64,000 nucleotides of DNA from Microbulbifer litoralis (GTDB taxonomy: Bacteria; Pseudomonadota; Gammaproteobacteria; Pseudomonadales; Cellvibrionaceae): contig NZ_JALKCV010000017.1 of assembly GCF_023634065.1 (NCBI RefSeq), forward strand, positions 42,976 through 106,975, read 5' to 3'. Numbering within the stretch: position 1 is the first letter of the stretch; each line of letters starts with the position of its first letter. Below are positions 38,552 through 47,600 of the stretch, piece by piece. A model generated the notes under the pieces. The model saw nothing but the letters and a program-made list of their open reading frames with translations, did no database searches and was not told the origin of the DNA. The position numbers and the translations under genes are program-made.

Positions 38552-39943
38552 ATGAAAAAGACATTTTTGCGCCGTGCAGTTCTGGCTGCAGCGATCAGTA
38601 CCGCGTCCAGCGGTTCCATGGCCGCCGGTTTTTACCTGCAGGAAACCAGCGCCTCCGGTCTCGGCCGCGCCTTCGCCGCTGAAAACGCCATCGGGGACAA
38701 CGCCGCAATCCTGGCCCGCAACCCCGCCGGCTCCGCTCTGTTTGATTCCTACACTATTTCCGGCGGCGTTACCTACGTCAACCCGGAAATCGATGCCGAG
38801 GGCGACGTCACCTACTTTACTCCAGTGGGTAATGCGACCTTTAGTACCCGTGATGACGACTACGCTACCAGCGCCTGGGTACCCAACGCCTACCTGGCGG
38901 CGCCCATCGACGACTGCTGGTCCTTCGGCCTGGCGATGTATACCGACTACGGCCTGGAAACCGATTTCTCCAACGATTTCCTGGTTACCTCCATCGCCAA
39001 CAAGACCGAACTGCTGACCGTCAATATCGCACCGTCGATCGCCTACGATTTCAACGACCAGTTCAGTATCGGGCTGGCCGCGAACTTCCTCTATGCGGAC
39101 GCCACCCTGAGAACCACCATCCCCAACGACTTCCCGCTGGCAGACCTTGTGGCTCCCTCACTGGGTTTTGATCCGAGCGGCGCCGAGATCCTGGATCTCG
39201 AGGGCGACGACTGGGATGTGAGCTGGAGCATTGGCGGGTTGTGGCATATTTCTGATCGCACCCGTCTGGGTATTTCCTACCACGCCGAATCCGATCCAGA
39301 ACTGGAAGGTGATGTTAACTCCGACCTGCTGCCCTCCGTACTTGTACCGACTCTGCCCCCGTTCGACGATGCCAGGGGCAAGTTGAAGCTGGACCTGCCG
39401 GACACCGTCGAGCTGGGTTTCTACCACCGCTTCGACGAAAACTGGGGTCTGGCCCTGGGTGCCATGTGGACCGACTGGGACGACTTCCAGCGTCTGGAAG
39501 CCAATATCCCCAGCGCCCGACTGGGCGTGGACCCGGAGCCCTTCAACCCGCTGCATATCAAGGAAGAGAACTTCGAAAGCGGCTGGCGCTACAGCATCGG
39601 CGGTGAGTACTATCCGTGTGAGGAAGTAACTCTGCGTATCGGCTACGCCTACGATGAGGGCGCTGCACGCGACGGGCTGAACATCCCTGAATCCGATGCC
39701 GCAGGACTGCCGATCACCTGGCGCACCCTGTCGATCCCAGACACCGACCGCCAGTGGGTCACCTTCGGCGGTACCTACGAGTTCGACAAGCAACTGAGTA
39801 TCGACGGCGGCTTTGCCTATCTGTGGGGTGACGACGAAACCATCCAGGAATTCACCGAGATTCCGGTGCCCACCTACTTCGATGGCGGCACGACCAACAT
39901 CGAAGCCTGGCTGGCCAGCGTCTCCCTGAACTACAAGTTCTGA
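38552..39943 (+). CDS. fadL: Outer-membrane long-chain fatty acid porin, FadL/OmpP1 family
   Basis: FadL-family 14-stranded barrels carry hydrophobic substrates across the outer membrane. The product is 463 aa. A signal peptide (1-26, ending SMAA-GF) is followed by the conserved plug start GFYLQETSASGLGRAFA and NPAG near 54. The C-terminus ends in LNYKF, with the terminal aromatic residue used for barrel insertion. The ATG at 38552 is chosen; upstream open sequence lacks a ribosome-binding site. The gene is monocistronic with its own terminator. Fatty acids are the likely substrate, but hydrocarbons are possible. Confidence 0.9.
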   Translation: MKKTFLRRAVLAAAISTASSGSMAAGFYLQETSASGLGRAFAAENAIGDNAAILARNPAGSALFDSYTISGGVTYVNPEIDAEGDVTYFTPVGNATFSTRDDDYATSAWVPNAYLAAPIDDCWSFGLAMYTDYGLETDFSNDFLVTSIANKTELLTVNIAPSIAYDFNDQFSIGLAANFLYADATLRTTIPNDFPLADLVAPSLGFDPSGAEILDLEGDDWDVSWSIGGLWHISDRTRLGISYHAESDPELEGDVNSDLLPSVLVPTLPPFDDARGKLKLDLPDTVELGFYHRFDENWGLALGAMWTDWDDFQRLEANIPSARLGVDPEPFNPLHIKEENFESGWRYSIGGEYYPCEEVTLRIGYAYDEGAARDGLNIPESDAAGLPITWRTLSIPDTDRQWVTFGGTYEFDKQLSIDGGFAYLWGDDETIQEFTEIPVPTYFDGGTTNIEAWLASVSLNYKF

Positions 39944-39971
39944 TCGGACCTCCGAACGGAGCATCCCCGAA

Positions 39972-40001
39972 GGGCCGGACAGCGATGTCCGGCCCTTTTC
40001 G
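39972..40001 (+). terminator. Intrinsic terminator of fadL
   Basis: GGGCCGGACA-GCGA-TGTCCGGCCC followed by TTTTCGTTT, 28 nt after the fadL stop codon. Confidence 0.92.
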
Positions 40002-40083
40002 TTTACACACTTCCGCACCGGCATTGCGCCTTTGAAGTGCGCCAGCGGGCCGCCAGTCGCACCAAAAAATACACCCGACGGCC

Positions 40084-40116
40084 GGTATCGCACTGGTATC
40101 GCACTGGTATCGCACT
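40084..40116 (+). repeat. Tandem 11-bp repeat GGTATCGCACT x3
   Basis: Three perfect head-to-tail copies lie in the 639-nt gap between fadL and the nitrate transporter operon, about 240 bp upstream of the sigma-54-type promoter. One copy per helical turn would put identical faces in register, as expected for an activator site, but slippage is an equal possibility. The rest of 40117-40350 shows no gene. Confidence 0.85.
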
Positions 40117-40355
40117 AAAAGAAACCCTCTATTCCCTGCCGGGCTCCCACCCGGATCACCCACCTTCCCGTTTTGTACGGACAATATACCTGTCGGCCGC
40201 CACTCCCAGCGCGCCCCCTGAAACATCGCGCTGTCTGCAATAAAAAACCAATAAATACATCGGCTTACTGCAACAGCCGAGGCCGCTGACCGCCGATCGG
40301 CCGGCTGCCCTGAGAGAGCCGGCGGGCCAATCACGCCAGCGTGCGGCAAAAACAT

Positions 40356-40371
40356 TGGCATATTCTGTGCA
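40356..40371 (+). promoter_or_regulatory. Sigma-54-type promoter of the nitrate transport operon
   Basis: TTGGCATATTCTGTGCA contains GG (40357-40358) and GC (40369-40370) separated by exactly 10 nt, as in -24/-12 promoters (consensus TGGCAC-N5-TTGCA). The -24 block TTGGCA is perfect. The predicted transcript would start near 40382, leaving a leader of about 200 nt. RpoN is encoded in this window. Confidence 0.65.
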
Positions 40372-40387
40372 ACACCCCGGTTACAGC

Positions 40388-40537
40388 GACCGGCCGTCGC
40401 GACAACAACGGCCAGGTCCGGGACGCCGACAATTGTTGCGGCGCCCATACAACCAGCGTCGGCCATCGCGGCCGACAGTGAGCAGAGGCGCTCATCGACT
40501 CCTGCCCTGGGGCAGCCAGTCGATGGGCGCTTTTTTT
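40388..40537 (+). promoter_or_regulatory. Structured leader ending in an intrinsic terminator (attenuator)
   Basis: Hairpins occur in order. GGCCGT/ACGGCC lies at 40392-40413, extended by GACC/GGTC. GTCGGCC-ATCGC-GGCCGAC lies at 40458-40476. The terminator is GCGCTCATCGACT (40488-40500) paired with AGTCGATGGGCGC (40518-40530), an inner CTGCCC/GGGCAG, and seven T residues at 40531-40537. It lies between the promoter and nrtA, so transcription must be released past it. Klebsiella nasF and NasT systems use such antitermination. The cognate RNA-binding protein is not in this window. Confidence 0.8.
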
Positions 40538-40582
40538 ATCTGCGAAGATTTTCCAGACCACCAGACGGGGGGAGACTCTGAC

Positions 40583-41977
40583 ATGCAATGGACTCAGGTA
40601 TACAGGCGCGCAGCGTCCGGTTTTGTGAAGGCTATCGGGGCGGCTGCGGCCCTGGCACTCGGCAGTGCAGCGGCGTTCTCGGCGGAGCTGGGCTACCCGG
40701 AAAAAGAGGAGCTCACGTTCGGCTTTATCAAACTCACCGATATGGCGCCCATCGCCATTGCCTACGAAAAAGGTTTCTTTGAAGACGAGGGGCTTTACGT
40801 CACCATCGAGGCACAGGCCAACTGGAAAGTCCTGCTCGACGGCGTGATCGATGGCCGGCTGGACGGGGCACACATGTTGGCCGGCCAACCCATCGCCGCC
40901 ACCATGGGCTTCGGTACCGAAGCGGAAATCATCACCCCCTTCTCCATGGACCTGAACGGTAACGGCATCACTGTCTCCAACGAAATCTGGCAGCAGATGA
41001 AACCGAATATACCCAAGATGGAGAACGGCCTGCCGCAGCACCCGATCAAGGCCGACGCGCTGAAGCCGGTGGTGGACAAATACAGGGCGGACGGCCGCCC
41101 CTTCAATATGGGCATGGTATTTCCGGTGTCCACCCACAACTACGAGCTGCGCTACTGGCTGGCTGCCGGCGGTATCCACCCCGGCTACTACGCGCCGCAC
41201 AAGGGGGATATCTCCGGCCAGATCGATGCCGAAGCGCTGCTCTCGGTAACGCCACCGCCGCAAATGCCGGCCACCCTGGAAGCCGGCACCATCTATGGCT
41301 ACTGCGTGGGCGAGCCATGGAACCAGCAGGCGGTATTCAAGGATATCGGCGTACCCGTAGTGACGGACTATGAGATCTGGAAGGACAATCCGGAAAAGGT
41401 TTTCGGTATCACCAGGGCTTTTGCAGAAAAATACCCGAACACCACCATCCGCCTGACCCGTGCACTGATCCGCGCCGCCATGTGGCTGGATGAAAACAAC
41501 AACGCCAACCGGCCGGAGGCTGTGGAAATCCTGTCCCGCTCCGAGTATGTGGGCGCAGACTACGAAGTCATCGCCAACAGCATGACCGGCACCTTCGAGT
41601 ACGAAAAGGGCGACAAGCGCTCCGTACCCGACTTCAATGTTTTCTTCCGCTACAACGCCACCTATCCCTACTACTCCGACGCCATCTGGTACCTGACGCA
41701 GATGCGTCGCTGGGGCCAGATACCGGAAGACAAGAGTGACGACTGGTACAGCGACCTGGCGGCCCGGGTCTACCGCCCCGATATCTACGAGGCCGCGGCC
41801 CGGTCGCTGATCGCGGACGGGCTCGCCGCCGCCGAGCAGTTCCCGGATTTCGAATCCGAAGACGGCTACCGCGAACCACAGACACATTTTATCGACGGTA
41901 TCGTCTACAACGGCCACAAACCCAATGAATATATCGACAAGTTCCCGATCGGGCTGAAATCGGGGCAAAAACTCTGA
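40583..41977 (+). CDS. nrtA: Nitrate-type ABC transporter substrate-binding protein (NrtA/CmpA family)
   Basis: This periplasmic binding protein would deliver nitrate or nitrite, or possibly another oxyanion or bicarbonate, to NrtB. The 464-aa product has a signal sequence of about 33 residues containing a twin arginine (YRRAASGF), so Tat export is possible. The mature part has the family motifs [26 protein letters not shown] near 46-71 and HMLAGQPIA near 97. The ATG at 40583 has GGGGGAG 9 nt upstream. The signal peptide separates it from the cytoplasmic sensor NasS. nrtB follows 86 nt later. Confidence 0.9.
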   Translation: MQWTQVYRRAASGFVKAIGAAAALALGSAAAFSAELGYPEKEELTFGFIKLTDMAPIAIAYEKGFFEDEGLYVTIEAQANWKVLLDGVIDGRLDGAHMLAGQPIAATMGFGTEAEIITPFSMDLNGNGITVSNEIWQQMKPNIPKMENGLPQHPIKADALKPVVDKYRADGRPFNMGMVFPVSTHNYELRYWLAAGGIHPGYYAPHKGDISGQIDAEALLSVTPPPQMPATLEAGTIYGYCVGEPWNQQAVFKDIGVPVVTDYEIWKDNPEKVFGITRAFAEKYPNTTIRLTRALIRAAMWLDENNNANRPEAVEILSRSEYVGADYEVIANSMTGTFEYEKGDKRSVPDFNVFFRYNATYPYYSDAIWYLTQMRRWGQIPEDKSDDWYSDLAARVYRPDIYEAAARSLIADGLAAAEQFPDFESEDGYREPQTHFIDGIVYNGHKPNEYIDKFPIGLKSGQKL

Positions 41978-42063
41978 AATTTACTTGGGACTCGCAGTAG
42001 GGTGCGCCGCGCGCACTGACCATTTCCAGCAATCTTCAGAAATCGCAAACGAGGCAGAGGATC

Positions 42064-43053
42064 ATGACCACCCTGACGGGAAATAAAATCACCGGTCTCA
42101 GGTTGCCGGCAATAGACAGCCAGCTTTTCCTTCGCGCCGGCAAGGCCCTGGCCGCGCCTGTCGCCGGCATGCTGGTATTCCTGCTGCTGTGGTCCACGGC
42201 TGCGCAGAATATCGACACCTCACTGGGCAAGTTCCCCGGACCGGTTGCAGTCTGGGAACAGTTCGATGCGCTTTACCAGGAGCACAGGCGCTCGCGGGAA
42301 AAAGAGGCCGCCTTCTACGAGCGACAGAAAGTACGCAATGCCAAACGGGTTGCGGAAGATCCGGGTTACCAGCCAAAGATCCGGGACTATACCGGCAAGG
42401 AAACTTTTATCGATCAGATCCTTACCAGCCTGGTGACGGTTATGAGCGGTTTCCTGCTCGCCGTTGCCATCGCCATTCCACTCGGCATCGCCACCGGCCT
42501 GAGCCGCACCCTGAACAGTGCCATCAACCCGATCGTACAGGTATTCAAGCCGGTATCGCCACTGGCGTGGCTGCCGCTGGTGACCATGGTGGTCAGCGCG
42601 CTCTACACATCGACCGATCCCCTGGTGGCCAAGTCGTTCCTGAACTCGATGATCACCGTCACCCTGTGCTGCCTCTGGCCGATGGTCATCAATACCGCGA
42701 TGGGCGTTTCCACTATCGACAGCGATCTGCTCAACGTCAGCAGGGTACTGCGACTGCCGGCACTGAAGCATGTACAGAAAATCGTGCTGCCGGCCTCGGT
42801 GCCAATGATCTTCACCGGCATGCGGCTGTCGCTCGGGGTGGCCTGGATGGTGCTGATCGCCGCGGAGATGCTGGCGCAGAACCCGGGGCTGGGTAAATTC
42901 GTCTGGGACGAGTTCCAGAACGGCAGCTCGGATTCGCTGGCCCGCATCATGGCCGCCGTAATCACTATCGGCCTTATCGGCTTCCTGCTCGATCGCACCA
43001 TGCTGCAACTGCAGAAGATGGTTTCCTGGAATAGCGAAAGCGTTCCCCATTGA
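42064..43053 (+). CDS. nrtB: Nitrate-type ABC transporter permease
   Basis: This inner-membrane permease of the NrtB/TauC class is 329 aa. It has an N-terminal helix (about 30-48), a charged insertion of about 65 residues (70-115, rich in Arg, Lys and Glu) that is longer than in many homologues, and then the BPD_transp_1 domain with about five helices. The coupling-helix motif EAA-like region is RVLRLPALKHVQKIVLPASVP near 222-242. It lies between the binding protein and ATPase genes. A stray GTAGGGTGCGCC repeat arm lies just upstream at 41997. Confidence 0.9.
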   Translation: MTTLTGNKITGLRLPAIDSQLFLRAGKALAAPVAGMLVFLLLWSTAAQNIDTSLGKFPGPVAVWEQFDALYQEHRRSREKEAAFYERQKVRNAKRVAEDPGYQPKIRDYTGKETFIDQILTSLVTVMSGFLLAVAIAIPLGIATGLSRTLNSAINPIVQVFKPVSPLAWLPLVTMVVSALYTSTDPLVAKSFLNSMITVTLCCLWPMVINTAMGVSTIDSDLLNVSRVLRLPALKHVQKIVLPASVPMIFTGMRLSLGVAWMVLIAAEMLAQNPGLGKFVWDEFQNGSSDSLARIMAAVITIGLIGFLLDRTMLQLQKMVSWNSESVPH

Positions 43054-43080
43054 TCGAAACATGCCCCTCAGGAGAAGACA

Positions 43081-43941
43081 ATGAGTGCACTACTGGATAT
43101 CAGCCATATCGATATGGAATTTCCCACCCCCGGGGGCACCTTCACCGCCCTGCGCGACGTGGACCTGCAGATTGAAAAAGGTGAGTTCGTGTCGCTGATC
43201 GGTCATTCGGGCTGTGGTAAATCCACAGTACTGAATGTGGTTTCCGGCCTCTATCGGGCCACCCGCGGCGGGGTGATCCTGAACGGAAAGGAGGTGACAG
43301 AACCCGGCCCCGAGCGGGCAGTGGTGTTCCAGAACCATTCCCTGCTGCCCTGGCTCAGCGCCTATGAAAATGTCGAGCTGGCAGTCAGGCAGGTGTTCGG
43401 CAAAACCAGAAGCCGCGGCGAAATACGGGACTGGATCGAACACAACCTGGACCTGGTGCATATGGGCCACGCCATGCACAAGCGCCCGTCGGAAATATCG
43501 GGGGGCATGAAACAGCGTGTGGGCATTGCACGCGCGCTGGCCATGCAGCCCAAGGTGCTGTTGATGGATGAACCCTTCGGTGCGCTGGACGCCCTCACCC
43601 GTGCCCATATGCAGGACTCACTGATGGAAATCCAGGCAGAACTGAATAACACCGTGATCATGATCACCCACGATGTGGACGAGGCAGTACTGCTCTCCGA
43701 CCGCATTGTGATGATGACCAACGGCCCGGCCGCCACCATTGGTGAAATACTCGATGTCGGACTGCCCAGGCCACGCCACCGCCTGGATCTTGCCGACGAT
43801 ACCGATTACAACCGCTACCGCGCACGGGTCCTGAAGTTCCTGCACGACAGGCACGGCCGCGCCGCCCCGAATACGGAGAAAGCCGACGCAAAACAGGACA
43901 CGGATACCGATAACAATAAACCCGTGGAACGCGCGGCCTGA
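43081..43941 (+). CDS. nrtD: Nitrate-type ABC transporter ATP-binding protein
   Basis: This cytoplasmic ATPase of the importer is 286 aa. Walker A GHSGCGKST is at 41-49, the signature ISGGMKQRVGIARAL near 140-154, Walker B LLMDEPFGALD near 160-170 and H-loop ITHDVDEA near 196. The C-terminal 40 residues are an Asp/Lys-rich tail. It resembles NrtD: it lacks the fused substrate-binding domain of cyanobacterial NrtC, so the transporter probably uses a homodimer of this ATPase. It follows nrtB by 27 nt. Confidence 0.9.
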   Translation: MSALLDISHIDMEFPTPGGTFTALRDVDLQIEKGEFVSLIGHSGCGKSTVLNVVSGLYRATRGGVILNGKEVTEPGPERAVVFQNHSLLPWLSAYENVELAVRQVFGKTRSRGEIRDWIEHNLDLVHMGHAMHKRPSEISGGMKQRVGIARALAMQPKVLLMDEPFGALDALTRAHMQDSLMEIQAELNNTVIMITHDVDEAVLLSDRIVMMTNGPAATIGEILDVGLPRPRHRLDLADDTDYNRYRARVLKFLHDRHGRAAPNTEKADAKQDTDTDNNKPVERAA

Positions 43942-44013
43942 ACGGCCGGCAGAGCGGGCACACGCAATATCACCGAAAAGAAGATGACCAACCAAGCTCT
44001 CTGGGGACAGCAC

Positions 44014-45228
44014 ATGAAGCGACTTACCTTCCCATTGCAACAACTGTTGCTGGCAGCCGCAATTTCCGCCGCCATGAACACCTCCGCACAGTCCGCCGAT
44101 ACAGCCGCGCCCGATGCGGCCCCTGCGACGTCTTTCGGCGAAGCGCTGGGCCTTGGCGAGGTATCCCTCGGCTTCCGGGCCCGCACCGAGCAGGTGGATG
44201 CCGAAGACGCGGGGACACTGGACCTGACCAGCCTCAGGACCCGGCTGACGTATGAATCCGCCGCTTACCGGGGCTTCAGCGCCCTGGTCGAGATGGACGA
44301 TGTCACCCACCTGAGCGATTTCGAAGGCGGCATCGGCGATCCGGAGGGCACCGAGGTCAACCGCGCAACGCTCAGCTACGGCCTGGGAGAAACACTGCTC
44401 AAGTACGGTCGCCAGCGCATACTGCTGGATAACCAGCGTTTTGTCGGCGGTGTCGGCTTCCGCCAGAATGAGCAGACCTACGACGGCTTTTCCATCACCG
44501 ATAACAGTCTTAGCGACACCACGCTGTTTCTCGCCCATATCAATAATGTGAATCGTATTTTCGGCGAGGACAGCCCCGCCGGCGATCACAAGAATGATAC
44601 CTATCTGCTGAATGCCGGGTATGCCGGGATCGGCGCCGGCACCCTGTCCGCCTATGCCTACCTGATCGACAACGAAGACGCCGCCGCCTTCTCCACCGAC
44701 ACATACGGCCTGCGCTTTGCCGGCGAAGCGGGCGCCGCCAGCTATGCGCTGGAGTACGCCACCCAGTCAGATGCCGCCGACAACCCGACCAGTTACGACG
44801 CCGACTACCTGCTCGCCGAGGGCGGCTACAAACTCGGCCAGGTGACGCTGAAAGCGGGCTACGAACTGCTGGGTGCGGATGGTATCGACGGCCAGTTCAT
44901 CACGCCGCTGGCGACACTGCATAAATTCCAGGGCTGGAACGACAGGTTCCTCGGCGGCGGTACCGGTAATATTGCCGGTGGCATCGAGGATATCTACGCC
45001 TCTCTCGGCACCTCCCTGGCCGGGGTCAAGCTGGCCGTCAACTACCACCAGCTCAGTTCTGACGACTCGGGTGTTTCCGGCATGGACAAACTGGGCAGTG
45101 AGTACGGCTTTGTCGCCGGCGGTAAACTGGGCTTCGCCAAACTCAGCCTGAAATACAGTCGCTATACGGCCGACGATTTCAGTGTGGATACCGACAAGCT
45201 GTGGTTGACAGCCCAGGCCCAGTTCTGA
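44014..45228 (+). CDS. Outer-membrane beta-barrel porin of the nitrate operon (alginate-export-like family)
   Basis: The 404-aa product has a signal peptide (MKRLTFPLQQLLLAAAISA ... QSA) and then a beta-barrel pattern resembling alginate_exp-type porins: alternating hydrophobic/polar strands, a RTRLTYES start to the barrel and C-terminal LWLTAQAQF ending in Phe. The ATG at 44014 follows GGGGAC and gives a clean signal peptide; an ATG ten codons earlier is less likely. It lies 72 nt after the ATPase gene on the same strand, so a role as outer-membrane route for the transporter's substrate is inferred. No experimental specificity can be read from the sequence. Confidence 0.82.
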   Translation: MKRLTFPLQQLLLAAAISAAMNTSAQSADTAAPDAAPATSFGEALGLGEVSLGFRARTEQVDAEDAGTLDLTSLRTRLTYESAAYRGFSALVEMDDVTHLSDFEGGIGDPEGTEVNRATLSYGLGETLLKYGRQRILLDNQRFVGGVGFRQNEQTYDGFSITDNSLSDTTLFLAHINNVNRIFGEDSPAGDHKNDTYLLNAGYAGIGAGTLSAYAYLIDNEDAAAFSTDTYGLRFAGEAGAASYALEYATQSDAADNPTSYDADYLLAEGGYKLGQVTLKAGYELLGADGIDGQFITPLATLHKFQGWNDRFLGGGTGNIAGGIEDIYASLGTSLAGVKLAVNYHQLSSDDSGVSGMDKLGSEYGFVAGGKLGFAKLSLKYSRYTADDFSVDTDKLWLTAQAQF

Positions 45229-45245
45229 TCTGCACGAGTTGTTTC

Positions 45246-45427
45246 GCAGAGCCGCACAGCGAGCATGCTCGCTAGGCGCGCGTGTCTCCGTGCTCGTGAA
45301 GCGGGTCTTGGTCTGGAACAGGCCATCCATGGCGCAACTCCGGAGAGTTCGCTTAAGCTCCGGCCCGGCCATCCCTGGCCGGTCGCAGAGCCGCGCAGCG
45401 AGCATGCTCGCTAGGCGCGCGGCTCTG
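45246..45427. repeat. Two direct copies of a CGAGCATGCTCG palindromic repeat
   Basis: Copies at 45246-45282 and 45384-45421 are nearly identical (CGCAGAGCCGC, then CAGCGAGCATGCTCGCTAGG). Each contains the perfect 16-bp palindrome AGCGAGCATGCTCGCT. The second copy is extended to a hairpin of CAGAGCCGCGC/GCGCGGCTCTG (45386-45427). The stop codon and last three or four codons of the M2 peptidase gene lie inside this second copy. Confidence 0.92.
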
Positions 45428-47303
45428 CCCAGCCGCATTGGCGGTCTTTGTTTTGTTCTTCCAGGTAATCCATCAGCGGCTGGAAATAATCGATGATCGC
45501 CGAGGCATCCAGTTCGCGCTGGCCGGTCAGGGCTTCCATCGCTTCCGGCCAGGGCTTGCTGGCGCCCATGGCCAGCATATTGCGCAGTTTCTTGCCCGCG
45601 GCATCGTTTTTGTAGATGGAGCAGCGGTGCAGCGGGCCGGTTTCGCCAGCCGCTTCGCACAACGCACGGTGGAACTGGTACTGCTGGATATGGGCCAGGA
45701 AGTAGCGCGAGTAAGGCGTATTGCCCGGGATATGGTATTTGGCACCCGGATCGAAATTGGCCTCGCTGCGCGCCACCGGCGCCTCGATGCCCTGGTATTC
45801 CTCGCGCAGTTTCCACCAGGCCTTGTTGTAGTCCCCCGGCTGCACATCGCCGTTGAATACCTGCCAGCGCCACTTGTCCACCAGCAGCCCGAACGGCAGG
45901 AAGGCAATCTTGTCCAGCGCCTGCTGCATCAGGAAGCCGATATCCTTGCTCTCGTCCGGCACTTCGTCCAGCAGCCCGATCTGCTTCAGGTATTTGGGCG
46001 TAATCGACAGCGCGATGGTATCGCCCACGGCTTCGTGGAAACCGTCGTTGGCGCCCTCCTTGTACAGGAATGGCTGGTCGTTGTAGATGCGCTGGTAGAA
46101 ATTGTGGCCCAGCTCGTGGTGAATGGTCACCAGGTCCTCGCCGGTTTTGTTGATGCACATCTTGATGCGGACATCGTCCTGGCCGTCCAGATTCCAGGCG
46201 CTCGCGTGACAGACCACGTCGCGATCGCGCGGCTGGGTGAACTGGGAGCGCTCCCAGAAGGTTTCCGGCAGCGGTTTGAAGCCCAGCGAAGTAAAGAAGC
46301 GCTCACCGGCCTTGACCATTTCCTGTTCGTCCATGCCGGAATCCACCACCAGCTCGGTCAGGTCGTAGGGCGCCTGCATGTCGTCGTCCTTGACCAGCTC
46401 GTACACGTTGCCCCACTGCTGGGCCCACATATTGCCGAGCAGGTGTGCCGGAATCTTGCCCTGGGGCGGTACCACGTCGTCGCCGTAGTATTCGTTCAGC
46501 TTGGCGCGCACATGGCAGTGCAAGGCTTTGTAGAGCGGCTTGACCTTGTTCCACTGGGCGTCCATATCCGCGGCAAAGGCGTCGGGGTCCATATCGTATT
46601 TCGAGCGCCAGAAGGTGCTGAGGTTGTCGTAGCCCAGCTCCCGCGCACCGGCATTGCCTATCTCCACCTGGCGCTCATACAGCGGCTTCATCGGCGGCGC
46701 CACCTTGCGCCAGCCGGTCCACAGTTCCTTCAGCAGCGCCGGATCGCGGCTGTTGGCCATCATCTGGCCCATCTCGGTCAGGGTGTAGCATTTCTCCCCG
46801 CCGTCCTTGTCCATGCAGTATTTGCCGGCACCGTACATGCCCTGCAGCTTGGAGCCGATCTGTGCAAGTTCGGCGGTCAGCTCCGGATCCTTGGGCGCCG
46901 GGAAAACCAAGCCCTGTTTCAGCATGGTCAGCTGGCGGCGGGTTTCGTCGTCCAGCTCGACATCATCGAACCTGGCCGCCTCGGAAGCCAGCTCGACGGC
47001 CAGCCCGGTATAGCGTTCGGACGCCAGCGCCTCGACATACTGGGAATCGACATTGATATAGGTGGAAGCCAGCCAGCTCGCGTGGCTCGCCTCTTCGGCC
47101 ATTTCCTCCAGGCGCGTCTGGGCATCGTCCAGGAAGGCCCGGGCGTCCTCTGCTGTCAGCTCCCCGGAAGCGGACTGCGCCGCAGTCTCCGCACTGGTCC
47201 GGGCGGTGGCGTCCGCGGACTGGACGGTTTTCTGCTCGGCCTGCCTGGAGTCGCAGCCGGCGAGTGCCGCAGTCACGGCAATGGCCAGGGCAATCTGTTT
47301 CAT
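45411..47303 (-). CDS. M2 family peptidyl-dipeptidase (ACE-like), lipoprotein
   Basis: This bacterial angiotensin-converting-enzyme homologue removes C-terminal dipeptides. The product is 630 aa. The lipobox LAGC (C17) predicts a lipid-anchored periplasmic protein, a Ser/Thr/Ala/Gln linker covers 18-50, and the peptidase domain follows with zinc motif HELGH at 396-400 and third ligand E424 in GFHEAVGD. The ATG at 47303 is preceded by GAGGGA; the open frame further upstream crosses the SRP RNA gene and is rejected. Its C-terminus (WAEPRA) is encoded by a palindromic repeat. The natural substrates are probably oligopeptides. Confidence 0.93.
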   Translation of the reverse strand: MKQIALAIAVTAALAGCDSRQAEQKTVQSADATARTSAETAAQSASGELTAEDARAFLDDAQTRLEEMAEEASHASWLASTYINVDSQYVEALASERYTGLAVELASEAARFDDVELDDETRRQLTMLKQGLVFPAPKDPELTAELAQIGSKLQGMYGAGKYCMDKDGGEKCYTLTEMGQMMANSRDPALLKELWTGWRKVAPPMKPLYERQVEIGNAGARELGYDNLSTFWRSKYDMDPDAFAADMDAQWNKVKPLYKALHCHVRAKLNEYYGDDVVPPQGKIPAHLLGNMWAQQWGNVYELVKDDDMQAPYDLTELVVDSGMDEQEMVKAGERFFTSLGFKPLPETFWERSQFTQPRDRDVVCHASAWNLDGQDDVRIKMCINKTGEDLVTIHHELGHNFYQRIYNDQPFLYKEGANDGFHEAVGDTIALSITPKYLKQIGLLDEVPDESKDIGFLMQQALDKIAFLPFGLLVDKWRWQVFNGDVQPGDYNKAWWKLREEYQGIEAPVARSEANFDPGAKYHIPGNTPYSRYFLAHIQQYQFHRALCEAAGETGPLHRCSIYKNDAAGKKLRNMLAMGASKPWPEAMEALTGQRELDASAIIDYFQPLMDYLEEQNKDRQCGWAEPRA

Positions 47304-47489
47304 CGGTTCCCTCTTTAGTGTTATCTGGAATAGCTGTCGCCGTTTATAGCATAACTGCACCGGCAAGCGGGCCGGGGACGCCAGCCGGTATACGACAACG
47401 GCATAAAATTCGCCGGAGATAGCGTTTTTTTGGGAGATATTTTTGCGGGAAAAGCGGGAAGAAAGGAATCGACGGAGTGGGATTAAGGA

Positions 47490-47600
47490 GGCAGCCCAAC
47501 CAGCAACACCCCCGGCACATGACACCACTGCTACCGTTGCTCCCTTCCGGGCCTGGCGGAGTTCACAGCTGTTCATTGCGGGGGGACCGGAAGGGCCGCC
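47490..47600 (-). ncRNA. ffs: Signal recognition particle RNA, small bacterial (4.5S) type
   Basis: The minus strand contains the apical domain GCCAGGCCCGGAAGGGAGCA, which matches the conserved Ffh-binding hairpin with its GGAA tetraloop and asymmetric loop. The 5' and 3' ends GGCGGCCC and GGGCTGCC pair to close the rod, giving about 111 nt; TGTGCCGGG and GTTGCTGGTTGGG follow E. coli order. A TATAAT on the minus strand at 47653-47658 may be the -10 element, followed by a processed leader with its own hairpin (CTTCGG...CCGAAG, 47606-47645). Exact ends are estimated. Confidence 0.93.

Noticed and set aside
40037..40243. Short open frame of 68 aa between fadL and the nitrate operon
   Set aside because: It includes the 11-bp tandem repeats, has no ribosome-binding site, and its composition resembles noncoding DNA.
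40458..40476. Leader hairpin as a definite ANTAR target
   Set aside because: The loop ATCGC has A and G at the expected relative positions but is 5 nt rather than 6, and the preceding hairpin has a 10-nt loop. Similarity is suggestive only, so it is described as part of an attenuator without naming the protein.
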